The notes beneath the pieces were generated by a model. The model saw nothing but the letters and a program-made list of their open reading frames with translations, was not told where the DNA came from and searched no databases. Of a stretch of DNA of 64,000 bases, positions 39,615 through 48,785 are shown piece after piece; within the stretch, counting starts at the first letter, position 1, and every line of letters begins with the position of its first letter. The DNA is taken from NCBI GenBank assembly GCA_036257565.1, contig DATAFH010000035.1:27607-91606 (forward strand), read 5' to 3'. The position numbers were made by a program, and so were the translations under genes. This stretch comes from DASSUW01 sp036257565 (GTDB lineage Bacteria; Actinomycetota; Thermoleophilia; Solirubrobacterales; Solirubrobacteraceae).

Positions 39615-40606
39615 CCACGCTTCGGCTCGGCGGCCCGGCCTCCCGGCTCGTCGAGGCGCGGACCGACGAGGAGGTGATCGCCGCGGTGCGCGAGGCTGGC
39701 TCGCCCCTCGTGCTGGCCGGCGGCTCCAACGTGGTCGTGGCCGACGAGGGGATGCCGGGGACCGTGGTGAGGATCGCCACCCGCGGCGTCGAGCGGGAGG
39801 GCGGCGGAGGGCTCGTGGTCGCCGCGGGCGAGTCGTGGGACGACCTCGTGGCGCGCACGGTGGCGGACGGGCTGCAGGGCTTCGAGTGCCTGTCCGGCAT
39901 CCCGGGCTCGGTGGGCGCGACGCCGATCCAGAACGTCGGCGCCTACGGCCAGGAGGTGGCCGAGACGATCGCGTCGGTGCGGGTGTACGACCGCGAGACG
40001 GGCCGCACGCACGACATGCCCGCCGCCGACTGCGGGTTCGGCTACCGCACGAGCGTCTTCCGCTACCACGATCGTCACGTCGTCCTCGCGGTCACCTTCC
40101 GGCTGCGGGAGGACGACCGCTCGGGCCCGCTCCGCTACGCCGAGCTCGCCCGGACGCTCGGCGTCCCGGTCGGCGGCACCGCGCCGCTCACCGCGGTCCG
40201 CGAGGCCGTGCTGGGCCTTCGCCGCGGCAAGGGCATGGTCATCGACCCCGCCGATCCCGACTCGGTCAGCGCCGGCTCGTTCTTCACCAACCCGATCCTC
40301 GCCCACCGCGACTTCGAGGCGCTCGCCGGGCGCGCCGGCCCGGAGCTCACCCCGCCCGCCTGGCCCGAGCCGGACGGCCGCGTGAAGACGTCGGCGGCGT
40401 GGCTGATCGAGCACGCGGGCTTCCACCGCGGCCACGGCAACGGCCGTGTCGGCATCTCCACCAAGCACACCCTGGCGCTCGTCAACCGCGGCGGCGCGAC
40501 CACGGCCGAGCTCATGATCCTCGCGCGCGAGATCGCTGCCGGCGTCCACGACCGCTTCGGCGTCCAGCTGCACCCCGAGCCCGTGCTCGTGGGCCACGAG
40601 TGGTGA
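39596..40606 (+). CDS. murB: UDP-N-acetylenolpyruvoylglucosamine reductase
   Basis: A 336-residue FAD-dependent reductase of peptidoglycan synthesis. LVLAGGSNVVVADEG is the FAD-binding motif, CLSGIPGSVGATPIQNVGAYGQE the pyrophosphate loop, GYRTSVF the type-I loop, and AGSFFTNPI carries the catalytic Ser. It reduces the enolpyruvyl group to give UDP-MurNAc. It stands alone here rather than in a cell-wall cluster. GTG 39596 is the only start in frame near the conserved N-terminus and lies inside mvaB, so the two are coupled. Confidence 0.92.
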   Translation: MELAELTTLRLGGPASRLVEARTDEEVIAAVREAGSPLVLAGGSNVVVADEGMPGTVVRIATRGVEREGGGGLVVAAGESWDDLVARTVADGLQGFECLSGIPGSVGATPIQNVGAYGQEVAETIASVRVYDRETGRTHDMPAADCGFGYRTSVFRYHDRHVVLAVTFRLREDDRSGPLRYAELARTLGVPVGGTAPLTAVREAVLGLRRGKGMVIDPADPDSVSAGSFFTNPILAHRDFEALAGRAGPELTPPAWPEPDGRVKTSAAWLIEHAGFHRGHGNGRVGISTKHTLALVNRGGATTAELMILAREIAAGVHDRFGVQLHPEPVLVGHEW

Positions 40607-40627
40607 TCCGCCCGTAAGCTCGCGCGC

Positions 40628-40990
40628 ATGACCCGCGACGAGGTGCAGACGTGGCTCGACGCCTACATCCAGGCGTGGCGCAGCAACGACGAGGCCGAGA
40701 TCCGCGACTTGTTCGCGCCCCAGGCGAGCTACGCCTACCACCCCTACGACGAGCCGGAGCGAGGGCACGACGAGATCGTCGCCGCCTGGCTGGACGAGCC
40801 CGACGATCCGGCGTCCTGGGAGGCCGCGTATGCCCCGGCGCTGATCGACGGCCGACGCGCGATCGCGACGGGTGAGAGCCGCTACTCCAACACCGGCGAC
40901 GTGTACTCGAACCTCTTCGAGTTGGAGTTCGACGACGAGGGACGCTGCACGCGCTTCGTCGAGTGGTACATGAAGCAGCCGGCCGGCTAG
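40628..40990 (+). CDS. NTF2/SnoaL-like protein
   Basis: A 120-residue cone-fold protein: WLDAYIQAWRSNDEAEIRDLFAPQASYAYHP and the closing EFDDEGRCTRFVEWYM match SnoaL-like NTF2 proteins. Members are small cyclases, isomerases or ligand-binding proteins; function is not predictable. The gene follows murB by 21 nt. Its stop overlaps the end of an SGNH-hydrolase remnant on the other strand. Confidence 0.75.
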   Translation: MTRDEVQTWLDAYIQAWRSNDEAEIRDLFAPQASYAYHPYDEPERGHDEIVAAWLDEPDDPASWEAAYAPALIDGRRAIATGESRYSNTGDVYSNLFELEFDDEGRCTRFVEWYMKQPAG

Positions 40991-41196
40991 GCGGCGGCCA
41001 CGACGAGCCCTGCCGCGGCCTTCATCCCCACGTTGCCGCCGATCGTGATCGTGACGAGCGCGGTGTCGGGGGAGAGCCCCGTGAACTGGGGCGGGTTGGG
41101 ACCGGGCGTGACGTCCTGCGGCTGCGTCAGGTCCTCCGTCTCGGCGCCCGAGCAGCTCAGGTCACGGAACTCCGGGAAGCGCAGGCGCTGCGGTGT
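40987..41196 (-). pseudogene. Internal remnant of an SGNH/GDSL hydrolase
   Basis: On the minus strand one frame reads LRFPEFRDLSCSGAETEDLT, DVTPGPNPPQFTGLSPDT and VTITIGGN, the middle block of SGNH/GDSL esterases with the conserved GGN (oxyanion) motif. The N-terminal GDS block with the nucleophilic Ser and the C-terminal DxxH are both absent, and the frame enters unrelated sequence on both sides. The block is a decayed fragment between NTF2-like and enoyl-CoA hydratase genes. Confidence 0.6.
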
Positions 41197-41229
41197 CCGC
41201 CCGGTACCCCGACTTCCGGTGTCGAGAAC

Positions 41230-42009
41230 CTAGCGCCCGGAGAACTCCGGCTGGCGCTTCTCTCGGAACGCCGCGGCGCCCTCGGCGAAGTCGGCGGTCG
41301 CCGCGCAGCGCTCCTGCATCGCCACCTCGAGCTCGAGCGTGGTGGAGAGCGCCGGGCGGGCCGAGGCGTCCATGACCCGCTTGGCCAGGCCCACGGCGAC
41401 CGGCGCGCAGGCCAGCAGCTCGTCGACGAGCGCGGCCGTCGCGTCGTCGAGCGAGTCGGCGGGCGCGATGCGGTTGGCGAGGCCGATGCGCTCGGCCTCC
41501 TCGCCGCCGATCAGCTTCCCGGTCATGACCAGCTCCTTGGCCCGCCCCAGCCCGACCACGGCGGGGAGCCGGGAGGAGCCGCCGACGTCGGGGATCAGGC
41601 CGATGCGCGTCTCCGGCATCCCCACCACCGCGTCGGCCGCGATGACCCGCAGGTCGCAGGCCAACGCGAGCTCCATCGCGCCGCCGATGCACGCGCCGTG
41701 GATCTGGCAGATCGTCGGCTTGGTCATCTCCTCGGCGAGGTTCCAGGCCTCCAGGCAGCGGGCCCGGAACGCGCGCAGGTGCTCGGGCGCGCCCGCGAGC
41801 TCGGCCAGCGAGCCGAGGTCCATGCCGGAGGAGAACATCGGCCCGGCGCCGCGCACGACCACGCAGCGCACCGCCGGATCGTCGGCCGCCGCCCGCAGCG
41901 CCTCGCCGGTGGCGGTTATCAGCGCACCGTCGAACGCGTTGCGCTTCTCCGGCCGGTTGAGCACGACGTGGCGCACGGAGCCGTGGTCTTCGGTCAGCAC
42001 AAGGGTCAT
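41230..42009 (-). CDS. Enoyl-CoA hydratase/isomerase family protein
   Basis: A 259-residue crotonase. VVLNRPEKRNAFDGAL, FSSGMDLGSLAEL (oxyanion loop), HGACIGGAMELALACDLRV and PETRIGLIPDVGG are the family landmarks. The Glu in PETRIG is in the catalytic position. It hydrates trans-2-enoyl-CoAs or isomerises double bonds in fatty-acid or branched-chain breakdown. ATG 42009 lies 31 nt from the divergent Rieske gene. Confidence 0.87.
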   Translation of the reverse strand: MTLVLTEDHGSVRHVVLNRPEKRNAFDGALITATGEALRAAADDPAVRCVVVRGAGPMFSSGMDLGSLAELAGAPEHLRAFRARCLEAWNLAEEMTKPTICQIHGACIGGAMELALACDLRVIAADAVVGMPETRIGLIPDVGGSSRLPAVVGLGRAKELVMTGKLIGGEEAERIGLANRIAPADSLDDATAALVDELLACAPVAVGLAKRVMDASARPALSTTLELEVAMQERCAATADFAEGAAAFREKRQPEFSGR

Positions 42010-42040
42010 GCGAGGCACCCTACGCGGGTAGTGATTGCCC

Positions 42041-42910
42041 ATGCCCGAACGTCTCCTGCCGCCCGGTAACCGCGCACCCGTCCGCACGCTCGCGTCGCTC
42101 GAGGTCCTCGACCCGCCGGCGCAGGCGATCGCCAAGAAGGTCCGCGAGATCCTCAAGCCCGGGCCGCTCAAGGAGGCGCTGAGCGGTAGCTGGCTCGGGC
42201 ACGCCTTCCATCCGCTGTCGACCGACGCGACGGTCGGCACCCTCATGAGCGCGCTGATGCTCGACTGGCTCGGCGGCGACGAATCGCAGGACGCCGCGCG
42301 GCGGCTGATCGGGATCGGGCTCCTGAGCGCCGTTCCGACCGTGGCCAGCGGCTACTCCGACTGGGCCGACAGCGAGGTCGGCAACGACAGCGTGCGGCGG
42401 ATCGGGATCGTCCATGCCGCGGCCAACGCGACGGGCGCCAGCCTGTTCGCCGCGTCGTGGGCCCGGCGGCGGAGCGGCGGCAGCGGCCGGCTGCTCGCGC
42501 TCGCGGGCGGCGGCGCGCTCGCCGCGGGCGCCTACCTCGGCGGCCACCTCTCGTTCGCGGAGGGCTTGGGCGTCGACCACACGGCGTTCGAGCACCCGCC
42601 CGAGGACTGGACGCCCGTGCTCGACGAGAGCGAGCTGGGCGAGGGCGACAAACGGTGCGTGCTGGCCGAAGGCACGGCGGTCATGGTCGCGCGGCAGGGC
42701 GGCGAGCTGCACGCGCTCTCGGACCACTGCTCGCATCGCGGCGGCCCGCTGCACGAGGGCGATCTGGGCGACGGCACGATCACGTGCCCCTGGCACCACA
42801 GCGTCTTCGAGCTGAGCGACGGCGCGCTCGTCCACGGCCCGGCCGCGTACCCGCAGCCGGCGTGGGACACGCGCGTGCGCGACGGCCGCATCGAGGTCCG
42901 CCGGCGGTAG
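42041..42910 (+). CDS. DUF2231 membrane domain fused to a Rieske [2Fe-2S] domain
   Basis: A 289-residue protein. The first part (about 50-180) resembles DUF2231: HPLSTDATVGTLMSALMLDW followed by hydrophobic helices (LLSAVPTVASGYSDWADSE, GRLLALAGGGALAAGAYLGG). The C-terminal 100 residues form a Rieske domain with CSHRGGPL and CPWHHSVFEL giving the two Cys and two His ligands. It is likely a membrane-bound electron carrier; its partner is unknown. ATG 42041 is chosen over the TTG at 42035. It is followed by a polytopic membrane protein gene. Confidence 0.85.
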   Translation: MPERLLPPGNRAPVRTLASLEVLDPPAQAIAKKVREILKPGPLKEALSGSWLGHAFHPLSTDATVGTLMSALMLDWLGGDESQDAARRLIGIGLLSAVPTVASGYSDWADSEVGNDSVRRIGIVHAAANATGASLFAASWARRRSGGSGRLLALAGGGALAAGAYLGGHLSFAEGLGVDHTAFEHPPEDWTPVLDESELGEGDKRCVLAEGTAVMVARQGGELHALSDHCSHRGGPLHEGDLGDGTITCPWHHSVFELSDGALVHGPAAYPQPAWDTRVRDGRIEVRRR

Positions 42911-42920
42911 CCTCAGGCCG

Positions 42921-43913
42921 GTGCTGGAGCTGCTTCGCCCGCCGCCGCATCGCGGACCGCTGATCGCCGCGGGCGCCGTCGCGCTCGCTGTGGGCCTCGG
43001 GCTGGCCGAGCTGCGGATCGATGATGCGCTCACGCCCGGCTATCACCTGTTCGCGCTCGCCGTCGCGGCCGCGCTCGTGCTCACCCTCGGGCTCCAGGCG
43101 CCGAACGAGGAGGGCCGCCCGCCCGCGTACCGCTCGGTGCTGCTCGTCACCGGCCTCGCGCTCCTCTACGGCGCGCTGTTGCGCCTGGCGGACGCGCTCG
43201 GGGACGGCAACGGCGGGTTCCCGAACGCCACCGTCACGCTGACCGCGCTCGCCGAGGCGGCCGCCGCGCTCGCGATCGCCGTCCGCACGCGCTCCGCCGT
43301 CTGCGCGTTCCTGGCCGCGGTCGCCGCGATGGTCGGGATCGTCGCCGGGTGGGGGTGGGCGTTCGACCCCGACGGGTTCTCCGCCCGGCGGTGGCTGCTG
43401 ACGCTGGGAGCGGGCGGGCTCGTGCTCGGCTCGCTCGTCCTGCGCGAGCGCCGGTCGCGCGAGGCCGAGCTCCTCGTCAGCGCGGCGGGGCTCGCGACCC
43501 TCACGATCGCCCTGCAGGCGCTGCTCGAGGGCATCGGCTTCCTCGGTGTGTTCGGCGGCGACGGGCTGCCCGGGTTCTGGGAGCTCGTGGTGCTCGGCGC
43601 GGGCTTCGGTCTCGTCGCCTACGGCGCCCTCGAGCGGAGACCGGGGCCCGCCTGGATCGGTGCCGCCAATCTCGCCGCGTTCATCGCGGTCGCGGGCTTC
43701 TTCAGCGACGACACGCTGCGCTGGTGGCCGCTGGTCCTGATCCTCGTCGGCGCCGTCGCGATGGCCGCCGGTCTGCGCCCGCGCAAGCCGCTCCCGCCCG
43801 AGCCGACCGCGTACCGCGCCGGCGACGCGCCGCTGGCCTCGAGGACCGAGGAGGTCGTGCTCCGCGTGCGCGTCGACGACGCGCCGCCGCGTAGTGCAGG
43901 TGGCCGGAAGTAA
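42921..43913 (+). CDS. Polytopic membrane protein of unknown function
   Basis: A 330-residue protein with about nine hydrophobic stretches (PLIAAGAVALAVGLGLA, FALAVAAALVLTLGLQ, VLLVTGLALLYGALL, and more), separated by short charged loops, and a soluble Pro-rich C-terminal tail of about 50 residues. I recognise no transporter motif. It starts 11 nt after the DUF2231-Rieske gene, so it may be part of the same membrane complex. The start is GTG 42921. Confidence 0.75.
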   Translation: MLELLRPPPHRGPLIAAGAVALAVGLGLAELRIDDALTPGYHLFALAVAAALVLTLGLQAPNEEGRPPAYRSVLLVTGLALLYGALLRLADALGDGNGGFPNATVTLTALAEAAAALAIAVRTRSAVCAFLAAVAAMVGIVAGWGWAFDPDGFSARRWLLTLGAGGLVLGSLVLRERRSREAELLVSAAGLATLTIALQALLEGIGFLGVFGGDGLPGFWELVVLGAGFGLVAYGALERRPGPAWIGAANLAAFIAVAGFFSDDTLRWWPLVLILVGAVAMAAGLRPRKPLPPEPTAYRAGDAPLASRTEEVVLRVRVDDAPPRSAGGRK

Positions 43914-43979
43914 GGCGCATAAGCAGGGCCCGGCGGAATGCGACGTAATTTCGGTCGCCTGTACTAGCCTCGGCCGGGA

Positions 43980-45512
43980 ATGACCGACGCCCAGCACGTC
44001 ACCGACGCCTTCGACCGCGCCTACGCCGGCGGCCCCGAGCGTCACCGCGAGAAGTCGGCGCAGCAGGGCAAGCTTCCGGTCCGCGAGCGCGTCGCCCGGC
44101 TGCTCGACGAGGGCTCGTTCACCGAGGACGCGCTGCTCGCCAACTGGGAGGCCGAGGGGCTCGGCGCCGACGGCGTCGTCACCGGCCTGGGCACGATCGG
44201 CGGCCGCACGGTGGCGCTGATGGCCAACGACCCGACGGTCAAGGCCGGCTCCTGGGGTCCGAAGACGGTGGAGAAGATCCTGCGCGTCCAGGAGGCCGCG
44301 CTCGCCCACCGGGTGCCGATGGTCTACCTCGTCGACTCGGCGGGCGCGCGCATCACCGACCAGGTTCAGATGTTCCCGGGCCGCCGCCACGCGGGACGCA
44401 TCTTCTTCAGCGAGGTCCGCCTCTCCGGGGCCGTGCCGCAGGTGTGCGTGCTGTTCGGGCCGAGCGCCGCCGGCGGCGCCTACATCCCCGCCTTCTGCGA
44501 CGTCGTGATCATGCGCGACGGCAACGCCTCGATGTACCTGGGCTCCCCGCGCATGGCCGAGATGGTGATCGGCGAGAGCGTCTCGCTCGAGGAGATGGGC
44601 GGCGCGAAGATGCACACCGGCGTCTCCGGCTGTGGCCACTTCCTCGTCAAGAGCGACGAGGAGGGGATCGACCTCGCGAAGCGCTACCTGTCCTTCTTCC
44701 CGAGCTCGTGCGACGAGGAGCCTCCGGCCGCCCCGCCCGGCGCGCCGAGCGCTGACGCCCCGGTGATCCGCGACCTGATCCCGGCTGACGAGAACAAGCC
44801 CTGGGACATGCACGACCTGATCGGCGCCGTGGTCGACGAAGGCTCGTTCCTCGAGGTGCACAAGCGGTGGGCCAAGGAGGTCATCGTCGGCTACGCGCGG
44901 CTCGACGGGCGCGTGGTGGGGATCGTCGCCAACCAGCCGAAGTTCAAGGGCGGCGTGCTGTTCGTCGACTCCGCCGACAAGGCCGCGCGCTTCATCTGGA
45001 CCTGCAACGCGTTCGGCATTCCGCTGCTCTTCCTGGCCGACGTCCCGGGCTTCATGATCGGGACCGCGGTCGAGCGCCAGGGGATCATCCGCCACGGCGC
45101 GAAGATGATCTCCGCCGTCTCCGAGGCCACGGTGCCGAAGCTGTCAGTGATCGTCCGCAAGGCGTACGGGGCGGGGCTGTACGCGATGGCCGGCCCGGCC
45201 TTCGACCCCGACGCGACGCTCGCGCTGCCGACCGCGAAGATCGCGGTCATGGGGCCGAGCGCGGCCGTCAACGCGGTCTTCTACAACCAGCTGCAAGCGA
45301 TCGAGGACGAGCAGGAGCGGGCCGCCCGCCGCGCAGAGCTGATGGAGGAGTACGCCGAGGGCGTCGACCTGCTCAAGCTCGCCTCCGAGATGGTGATCGA
45401 CGCGGTCGTGCAGCCCGAGGACCTGCGGACCGAGCTCGTGCGCCGCTTCGCCCGCTACGCGTCGAAGGCCCGGGAGTGGCCGGCCAAGCGGAACGCGATC
45501 CCGCCGGCGTGA
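43980..45512 (+). CDS. Acyl-CoA carboxylase beta subunit (carboxyltransferase)
   Basis: A 510-residue carboxyltransferase with the two crotonase-like halves of propionyl/methylcrotonyl-CoA carboxylase beta chains. Landmarks are VYLVDSAGARIT, GPSAAGGAYIPAFCD, GSPRMAEM and, in the second half, VVGIVANQPKFKGGVLF, FLADVPGFMIG and RKAYGAGLYAM. It moves carboxyl groups from biotin to an acyl-CoA. The biotin carboxylase partner is not in the window, so acceptor and partner are unknown; propionyl-CoA would fit the ethylmalonyl-CoA neighbourhood. ATG 43980 is preceded by a short gap with TACTAG at about -15. Confidence 0.88.
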   Translation: MTDAQHVTDAFDRAYAGGPERHREKSAQQGKLPVRERVARLLDEGSFTEDALLANWEAEGLGADGVVTGLGTIGGRTVALMANDPTVKAGSWGPKTVEKILRVQEAALAHRVPMVYLVDSAGARITDQVQMFPGRRHAGRIFFSEVRLSGAVPQVCVLFGPSAAGGAYIPAFCDVVIMRDGNASMYLGSPRMAEMVIGESVSLEEMGGAKMHTGVSGCGHFLVKSDEEGIDLAKRYLSFFPSSCDEEPPAAPPGAPSADAPVIRDLIPADENKPWDMHDLIGAVVDEGSFLEVHKRWAKEVIVGYARLDGRVVGIVANQPKFKGGVLFVDSADKAARFIWTCNAFGIPLLFLADVPGFMIGTAVERQGIIRHGAKMISAVSEATVPKLSVIVRKAYGAGLYAMAGPAFDPDATLALPTAKIAVMGPSAAVNAVFYNQLQAIEDEQERAARRAELMEEYAEGVDLLKLASEMVIDAVVQPEDLRTELVRRFARYASKAREWPAKRNAIPPA

Positions 45513-45519
45513 CCGTTAA

Positions 45520-46386
45520 GTGAGGCCGGACGCCGAACATCGACATCCGGCCGCGGGGCCGGATGACCCGCGGAGCACTGATTCTCGTCGCGCGCTGCTC
45601 GGCCGCCTGATCGACCACGCGGCGCTGTTCCCGCCCGCGTCGCTCGACATGCCGGCGGCGCTGGAGGCCGACCGGCAGGCGCGCGACTCGCCCGAGGCAT
45701 GGATGCTCGACCGCTTCATCGTGCCGGCCTCGCGCCTCGGCGAGCTCCCGGAGGACACTCCGCGGCTCAGCGTCGTGCTCGACCGCGGCGAGGGCGACCT
45801 CGACGTGATCGCGCAGCATGACGTCGTGCTGCTCGAGGGTCGCATCGACCCCGAGTGGATCCCGGAGACGCAGGCGCTCGTCGACGCCAAGCTCGGCGTG
45901 CCGACGTTCTGGGAGCTTCCGCCGGGGCGAGGTCTCGCCGGCGAGGTGGCCGCCGTGCAGGAGGCGGGTGCGGGGGCGAAGATCCGTTGCGGCGGCTTGA
46001 CGGCGGACGCGTTCCCGCCGGTCGAGGCGGTGGCCGAGTTCGTGCTCGCCTGCCGCGACGCCGGCGTGCGGTTCAAGGCCACGGCCGGGCTGCACCATCC
46101 CATCCGCCGCGTCGACCCCGAGACCGGCTTCCACATGCACGGCTTCCTCAACCTGCTGGCCGCCGCCGTGTTCGCCCACCAGGGCGCGGACGACGTGATC
46201 CCGGTGCTCGCCGAGGAGGACCCGACGGCGTTCACGGTCGACGCCGGCGGCATCGCGGTCCACGGCTGGCGCGCGGACGGCGAGGCGATCGCCGCCGCGC
46301 GTGCCGAGCTGTTCGTCGCCTACGGATCGTGCTCGTTCTCAGAGCCCGTCGACGACCTCACCGCGCTCGGCATCCTGCCGCTGTAG
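45520..46386 (+). CDS. Conserved hypothetical protein, probable TIM-barrel
   Basis: A 288-residue protein. LIDHAALFPPASLDMPAALE near the N-terminus and FHMHGFLNLLAAAVFAHQG near the C-terminus are conserved in a widely spread family of unknown function. The strand-helix alternation (VLLEGRI, GAKIRCGG, VRFKATAGLHHP) suggests a barrel with an active-site Lys and His. The start is a GTG at 45520; a shorter start nearer ALLGRLID is possible. It follows the carboxyltransferase by 7 nt. Confidence 0.7.
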   Translation: MRPDAEHRHPAAGPDDPRSTDSRRALLGRLIDHAALFPPASLDMPAALEADRQARDSPEAWMLDRFIVPASRLGELPEDTPRLSVVLDRGEGDLDVIAQHDVVLLEGRIDPEWIPETQALVDAKLGVPTFWELPPGRGLAGEVAAVQEAGAGAKIRCGGLTADAFPPVEAVAEFVLACRDAGVRFKATAGLHHPIRRVDPETGFHMHGFLNLLAAAVFAHQGADDVIPVLAEEDPTAFTVDAGGIAVHGWRADGEAIAAARAELFVAYGSCSFSEPVDDLTALGILPL

Positions 46387-46389
46387 CGC

Positions 46390-46576
46390 GAACGCCAGGC
46401 ACGCGAGCGCGAGCGCGGCCGCGCGCTAGCGGGCGCACCCAGCGCGTCTCGACCCACGCCTCGTGGCCGCGAGCCCGCAGCACGCCGTGCCGCGCAATCA
46501 CAGCGCGGCGGCGCTCGGCGTCCGTGGACGCCCCCCGCCCGGCGAACGCGGCGAGCCCGGCGAACACCGGCCGCAT
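46390..46576 (-). pseudogene. Possible frameshifted N-terminal remnant
   Basis: From ATG 46576 on the minus strand the frame opens MRPVFAGLAAFAGR, AERRRAVIARHGVLRARGHEAWVETRWVRP. After that a different frame carries on as RAAALALACLAFALQ, a hydrophobic segment expected in such membrane proteins. A frameshift near 46450 would join them. The rest of the gene is missing. The match to a known family is only by pattern, so this is a tentative call. Confidence 0.35.
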
Positions 46577-46606
46577 GGAGCGCCACCGTATAGCCTCTCC
46601 GGCCCG

Positions 46607-47989
46607 ATGGACGCTGCCGATCTCGCCTTCGCCGGCGCCGTGCGCCAGTCCGAGCTCGTCCGCCGCGGCGAGGTCTCGGCCCGCGAGCTCGTCGAGCTCT
46701 ACCTCGAGCGCATCGATCGCCTGGATCCCCTCCTCAATGCCTACCGCGTGGTGTTCCGTGAGCGCGCGCTGGCCGAGGCCGACCAGGCCGACGCCCGCGC
46801 CCGGGCGGGGGACACGCGGCCGCTGCTCGGCGTGCCGATCGGGATCAAGGACGACTTGGACGTCGCGGGGGAGGCCACGGCCCTCGGCCTGGCGCCGAAC
46901 GGCACGGCGCCCGCGGACGCCGAGCTGGTGCGCCGCCTGCGCACCGCCGGTGCCGTGATCCTCGGCAAGACCCACCTGCCTGAGCTGGGCATCACGCCGT
47001 GGACCGAGTCGCTGTCCTTCGGCGCCACGCGCAACCCGTGGGACGTCGACCGGACGCCGGGTGGGAGCTCCGGCGGCTCGGCCGCCGTGGTTGCGGCCGG
47101 GCTCGCCGGAGCCGCGATCGGGTCGGACGGCGCCGGCTCGGTCCGTATCCCCGCCGCCTGCTGCGGCGTCTTCGGGCTCAAGGCGCAGCATGGCCGCGTG
47201 CCCACGGCGCCGGCCGTCGAGCCGTTCTGCGGGCTCGCTACCTGGGGTCCGCTCACGCGCGGCGTGGCCGACAGCGCGCTGGTCTTCGACGCGATCAAGG
47301 ACGGCGGCCCGTCGTTCGCCGAGGCCGCCGGTCGCGAGCCCGGCCGCCTGCGGATCGCGGTCTCGGTGCGAACGCCGCCGATGACCGGCGTGCAGGCCGA
47401 CGAGGAGCAGCTCTCCGGCGTGCGCGCGTTGACCGGGCTGCTGCGCGACTTGGGCCACGCGGTGATCGAGCGCGAGATCCCGTATGCGCCGGCGCTCGCC
47501 GGGAACGTGATCGTCCGCTACCTGCGGGGCATCGCCGACCGTGGCCGCTCGCTGGACCGCCCGGAGCGGCTCTCCCGCCAGGTGCGCGGCTACGTGCGGA
47601 TGGGGACGGCGATCCCCGCGACGGTCGTCGAGCGCGCCAAGGCCGCGGCGGCGACCGACGCCGAGGCGCTCGACCGGGTCTTCGACGGCGGGGTGGACCT
47701 CGTCCTCACGCCGATGTTCACCCGCCGCCCGCCGCGCGTGGGCGAGTACGCGGGGCGTTCGGCGCTGTGGGCGTTCACCGGCTCGGTGCGGTTCGTGCCG
47801 TACTGCGGGGCGTACAACCACACCGGCCAGCCGGCCGCCTCGGTCCCGGCGACGTGGACGGCGGACGGGTTCCCGGTCGGCGCTCAGCTCGTCGCGCAGC
47901 GGGAGGGCGAGCCGGTGCTGCTCTCGCTTGCCGCCCAGCTCGAGCGCGAGCTCGGCTGGCTCGACCGGCGCCCCGGGGTCGCGGGGTGA
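46607..47989 (+). CDS. Amidase (amidase-signature family)
   Basis: A 460-residue amidase. The triad is Lys 81 in GIKDDL, the glycine/serine loop TPGGSSGGSAA at about 150-160, and the nucleophile Ser in GAGSVRIPA at about 178. The domain is full length. It is more like GatA/bacterial amidases than the amidase at the left edge of the window, but again no gatBC is nearby. The GTGA overlap with the following inositol monophosphatase gene (47986) makes them one operon. Confidence 0.9.
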   Translation: MDAADLAFAGAVRQSELVRRGEVSARELVELYLERIDRLDPLLNAYRVVFRERALAEADQADARARAGDTRPLLGVPIGIKDDLDVAGEATALGLAPNGTAPADAELVRRLRTAGAVILGKTHLPELGITPWTESLSFGATRNPWDVDRTPGGSSGGSAAVVAAGLAGAAIGSDGAGSVRIPAACCGVFGLKAQHGRVPTAPAVEPFCGLATWGPLTRGVADSALVFDAIKDGGPSFAEAAGREPGRLRIAVSVRTPPMTGVQADEEQLSGVRALTGLLRDLGHAVIEREIPYAPALAGNVIVRYLRGIADRGRSLDRPERLSRQVRGYVRMGTAIPATVVERAKAAAATDAEALDRVFDGGVDLVLTPMFTRRPPRVGEYAGRSALWAFTGSVRFVPYCGAYNHTGQPAASVPATWTADGFPVGAQLVAQREGEPVLLSLAAQLERELGWLDRRPGVAG

Positions 47990-48756
47990 GCCCCGGTGCG
48001 CTGCGCGAGATCGCCGAGGCGATCGCGCGCGAGGCGGGCCAGCAGCTCCGCGACGCGTTCGCGGGGCCGGTGGTGAACGTGTCGGCCAAGTCGAGCCCCA
48101 CGGACCTCGTGTCGGAGGCGGACCACGCGGCCGAGCGCCTGATCCGGGAGCGCCTGGCGTCGGCGCGGCCGGGGGACGGCATCCTCGGCGAGGAGGGCGG
48201 CGACTCGGCCGGGACGACCGGCCTGCGCTGGGTCGTCGACCCGCTCGACGGCACGATCAACTTCCTCTTCCGCATCCCGCAGTGGGCGGTCAGCATCGCC
48301 TGCGAGGACTCGGACGGAACGGTGACCGGCGTCATCTACGACCCGATGCGCGACGAGCTGTGGTCGGTCGAGCGCCACGGGCCGGCGCTGCTCGACGGCC
48401 GCCCGGTGCGGGGCTCGGAGCGGATCGATCTGGCGACGGCGCTGATCGCGACGGGGTTCGGTTACGACGCCGAGGTGCGGCGCGGCCAGGCCGAGATGGT
48501 GACGCGGCTCATTCCTTCCGTGCGCGACATCCGGCGCCTCGGCTCCGCGGCGCTCGATCTCGCGTGGACCGCGGCGGGGCGCTACGACGCGTTCTACGAG
48601 CGCGGCCTCAACCACTGGGACCGGGCGGCGGGAGAGCTGCTCTGCATCCAGGCCGGGCTCGTCGTGCGGGAGCTGCCCGAGCGGCCGCCCGCGGGTCCCG
48701 GCGTGCTCGTGGCGCCGGAGGCGCTGGCCGATCCGCTCGAAGCGTTCGTGGCCTGA
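47986..48756 (+). CDS. Inositol monophosphatase family protein
   Basis: A 256-residue IMPase-fold phosphatase. LGEEGGDS, WVVDPLDGTINFLFRIPQW and NHWDRAAGELL hold the Glu and Asp residues that bind three metals. Members remove phosphate from myo-inositol phosphates, histidinol phosphate or PAP; the exact substrate is unclear. If it were PAP, it would serve the sulfate genes at 17 kb, but nothing in sequence proves that. The start is GTG 47986, overlapping the amidase stop. Confidence 0.88.
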   Translation: MSPGALREIAEAIAREAGQQLRDAFAGPVVNVSAKSSPTDLVSEADHAAERLIRERLASARPGDGILGEEGGDSAGTTGLRWVVDPLDGTINFLFRIPQWAVSIACEDSDGTVTGVIYDPMRDELWSVERHGPALLDGRPVRGSERIDLATALIATGFGYDAEVRRGQAEMVTRLIPSVRDIRRLGSAALDLAWTAAGRYDAFYERGLNHWDRAAGELLCIQAGLVVRELPERPPAGPGVLVAPEALADPLEAFVA

Positions 48757-48785
48757 CTTTCCCCGCTGTGGGGTAGGAGGACGAC

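Noticed and set aside
42780..45095. 771-codon minus-strand frame opposite the carboxyltransferase
   Set aside because: Same pattern of charged low-complexity residues; the plus-strand gene has all family motifs.
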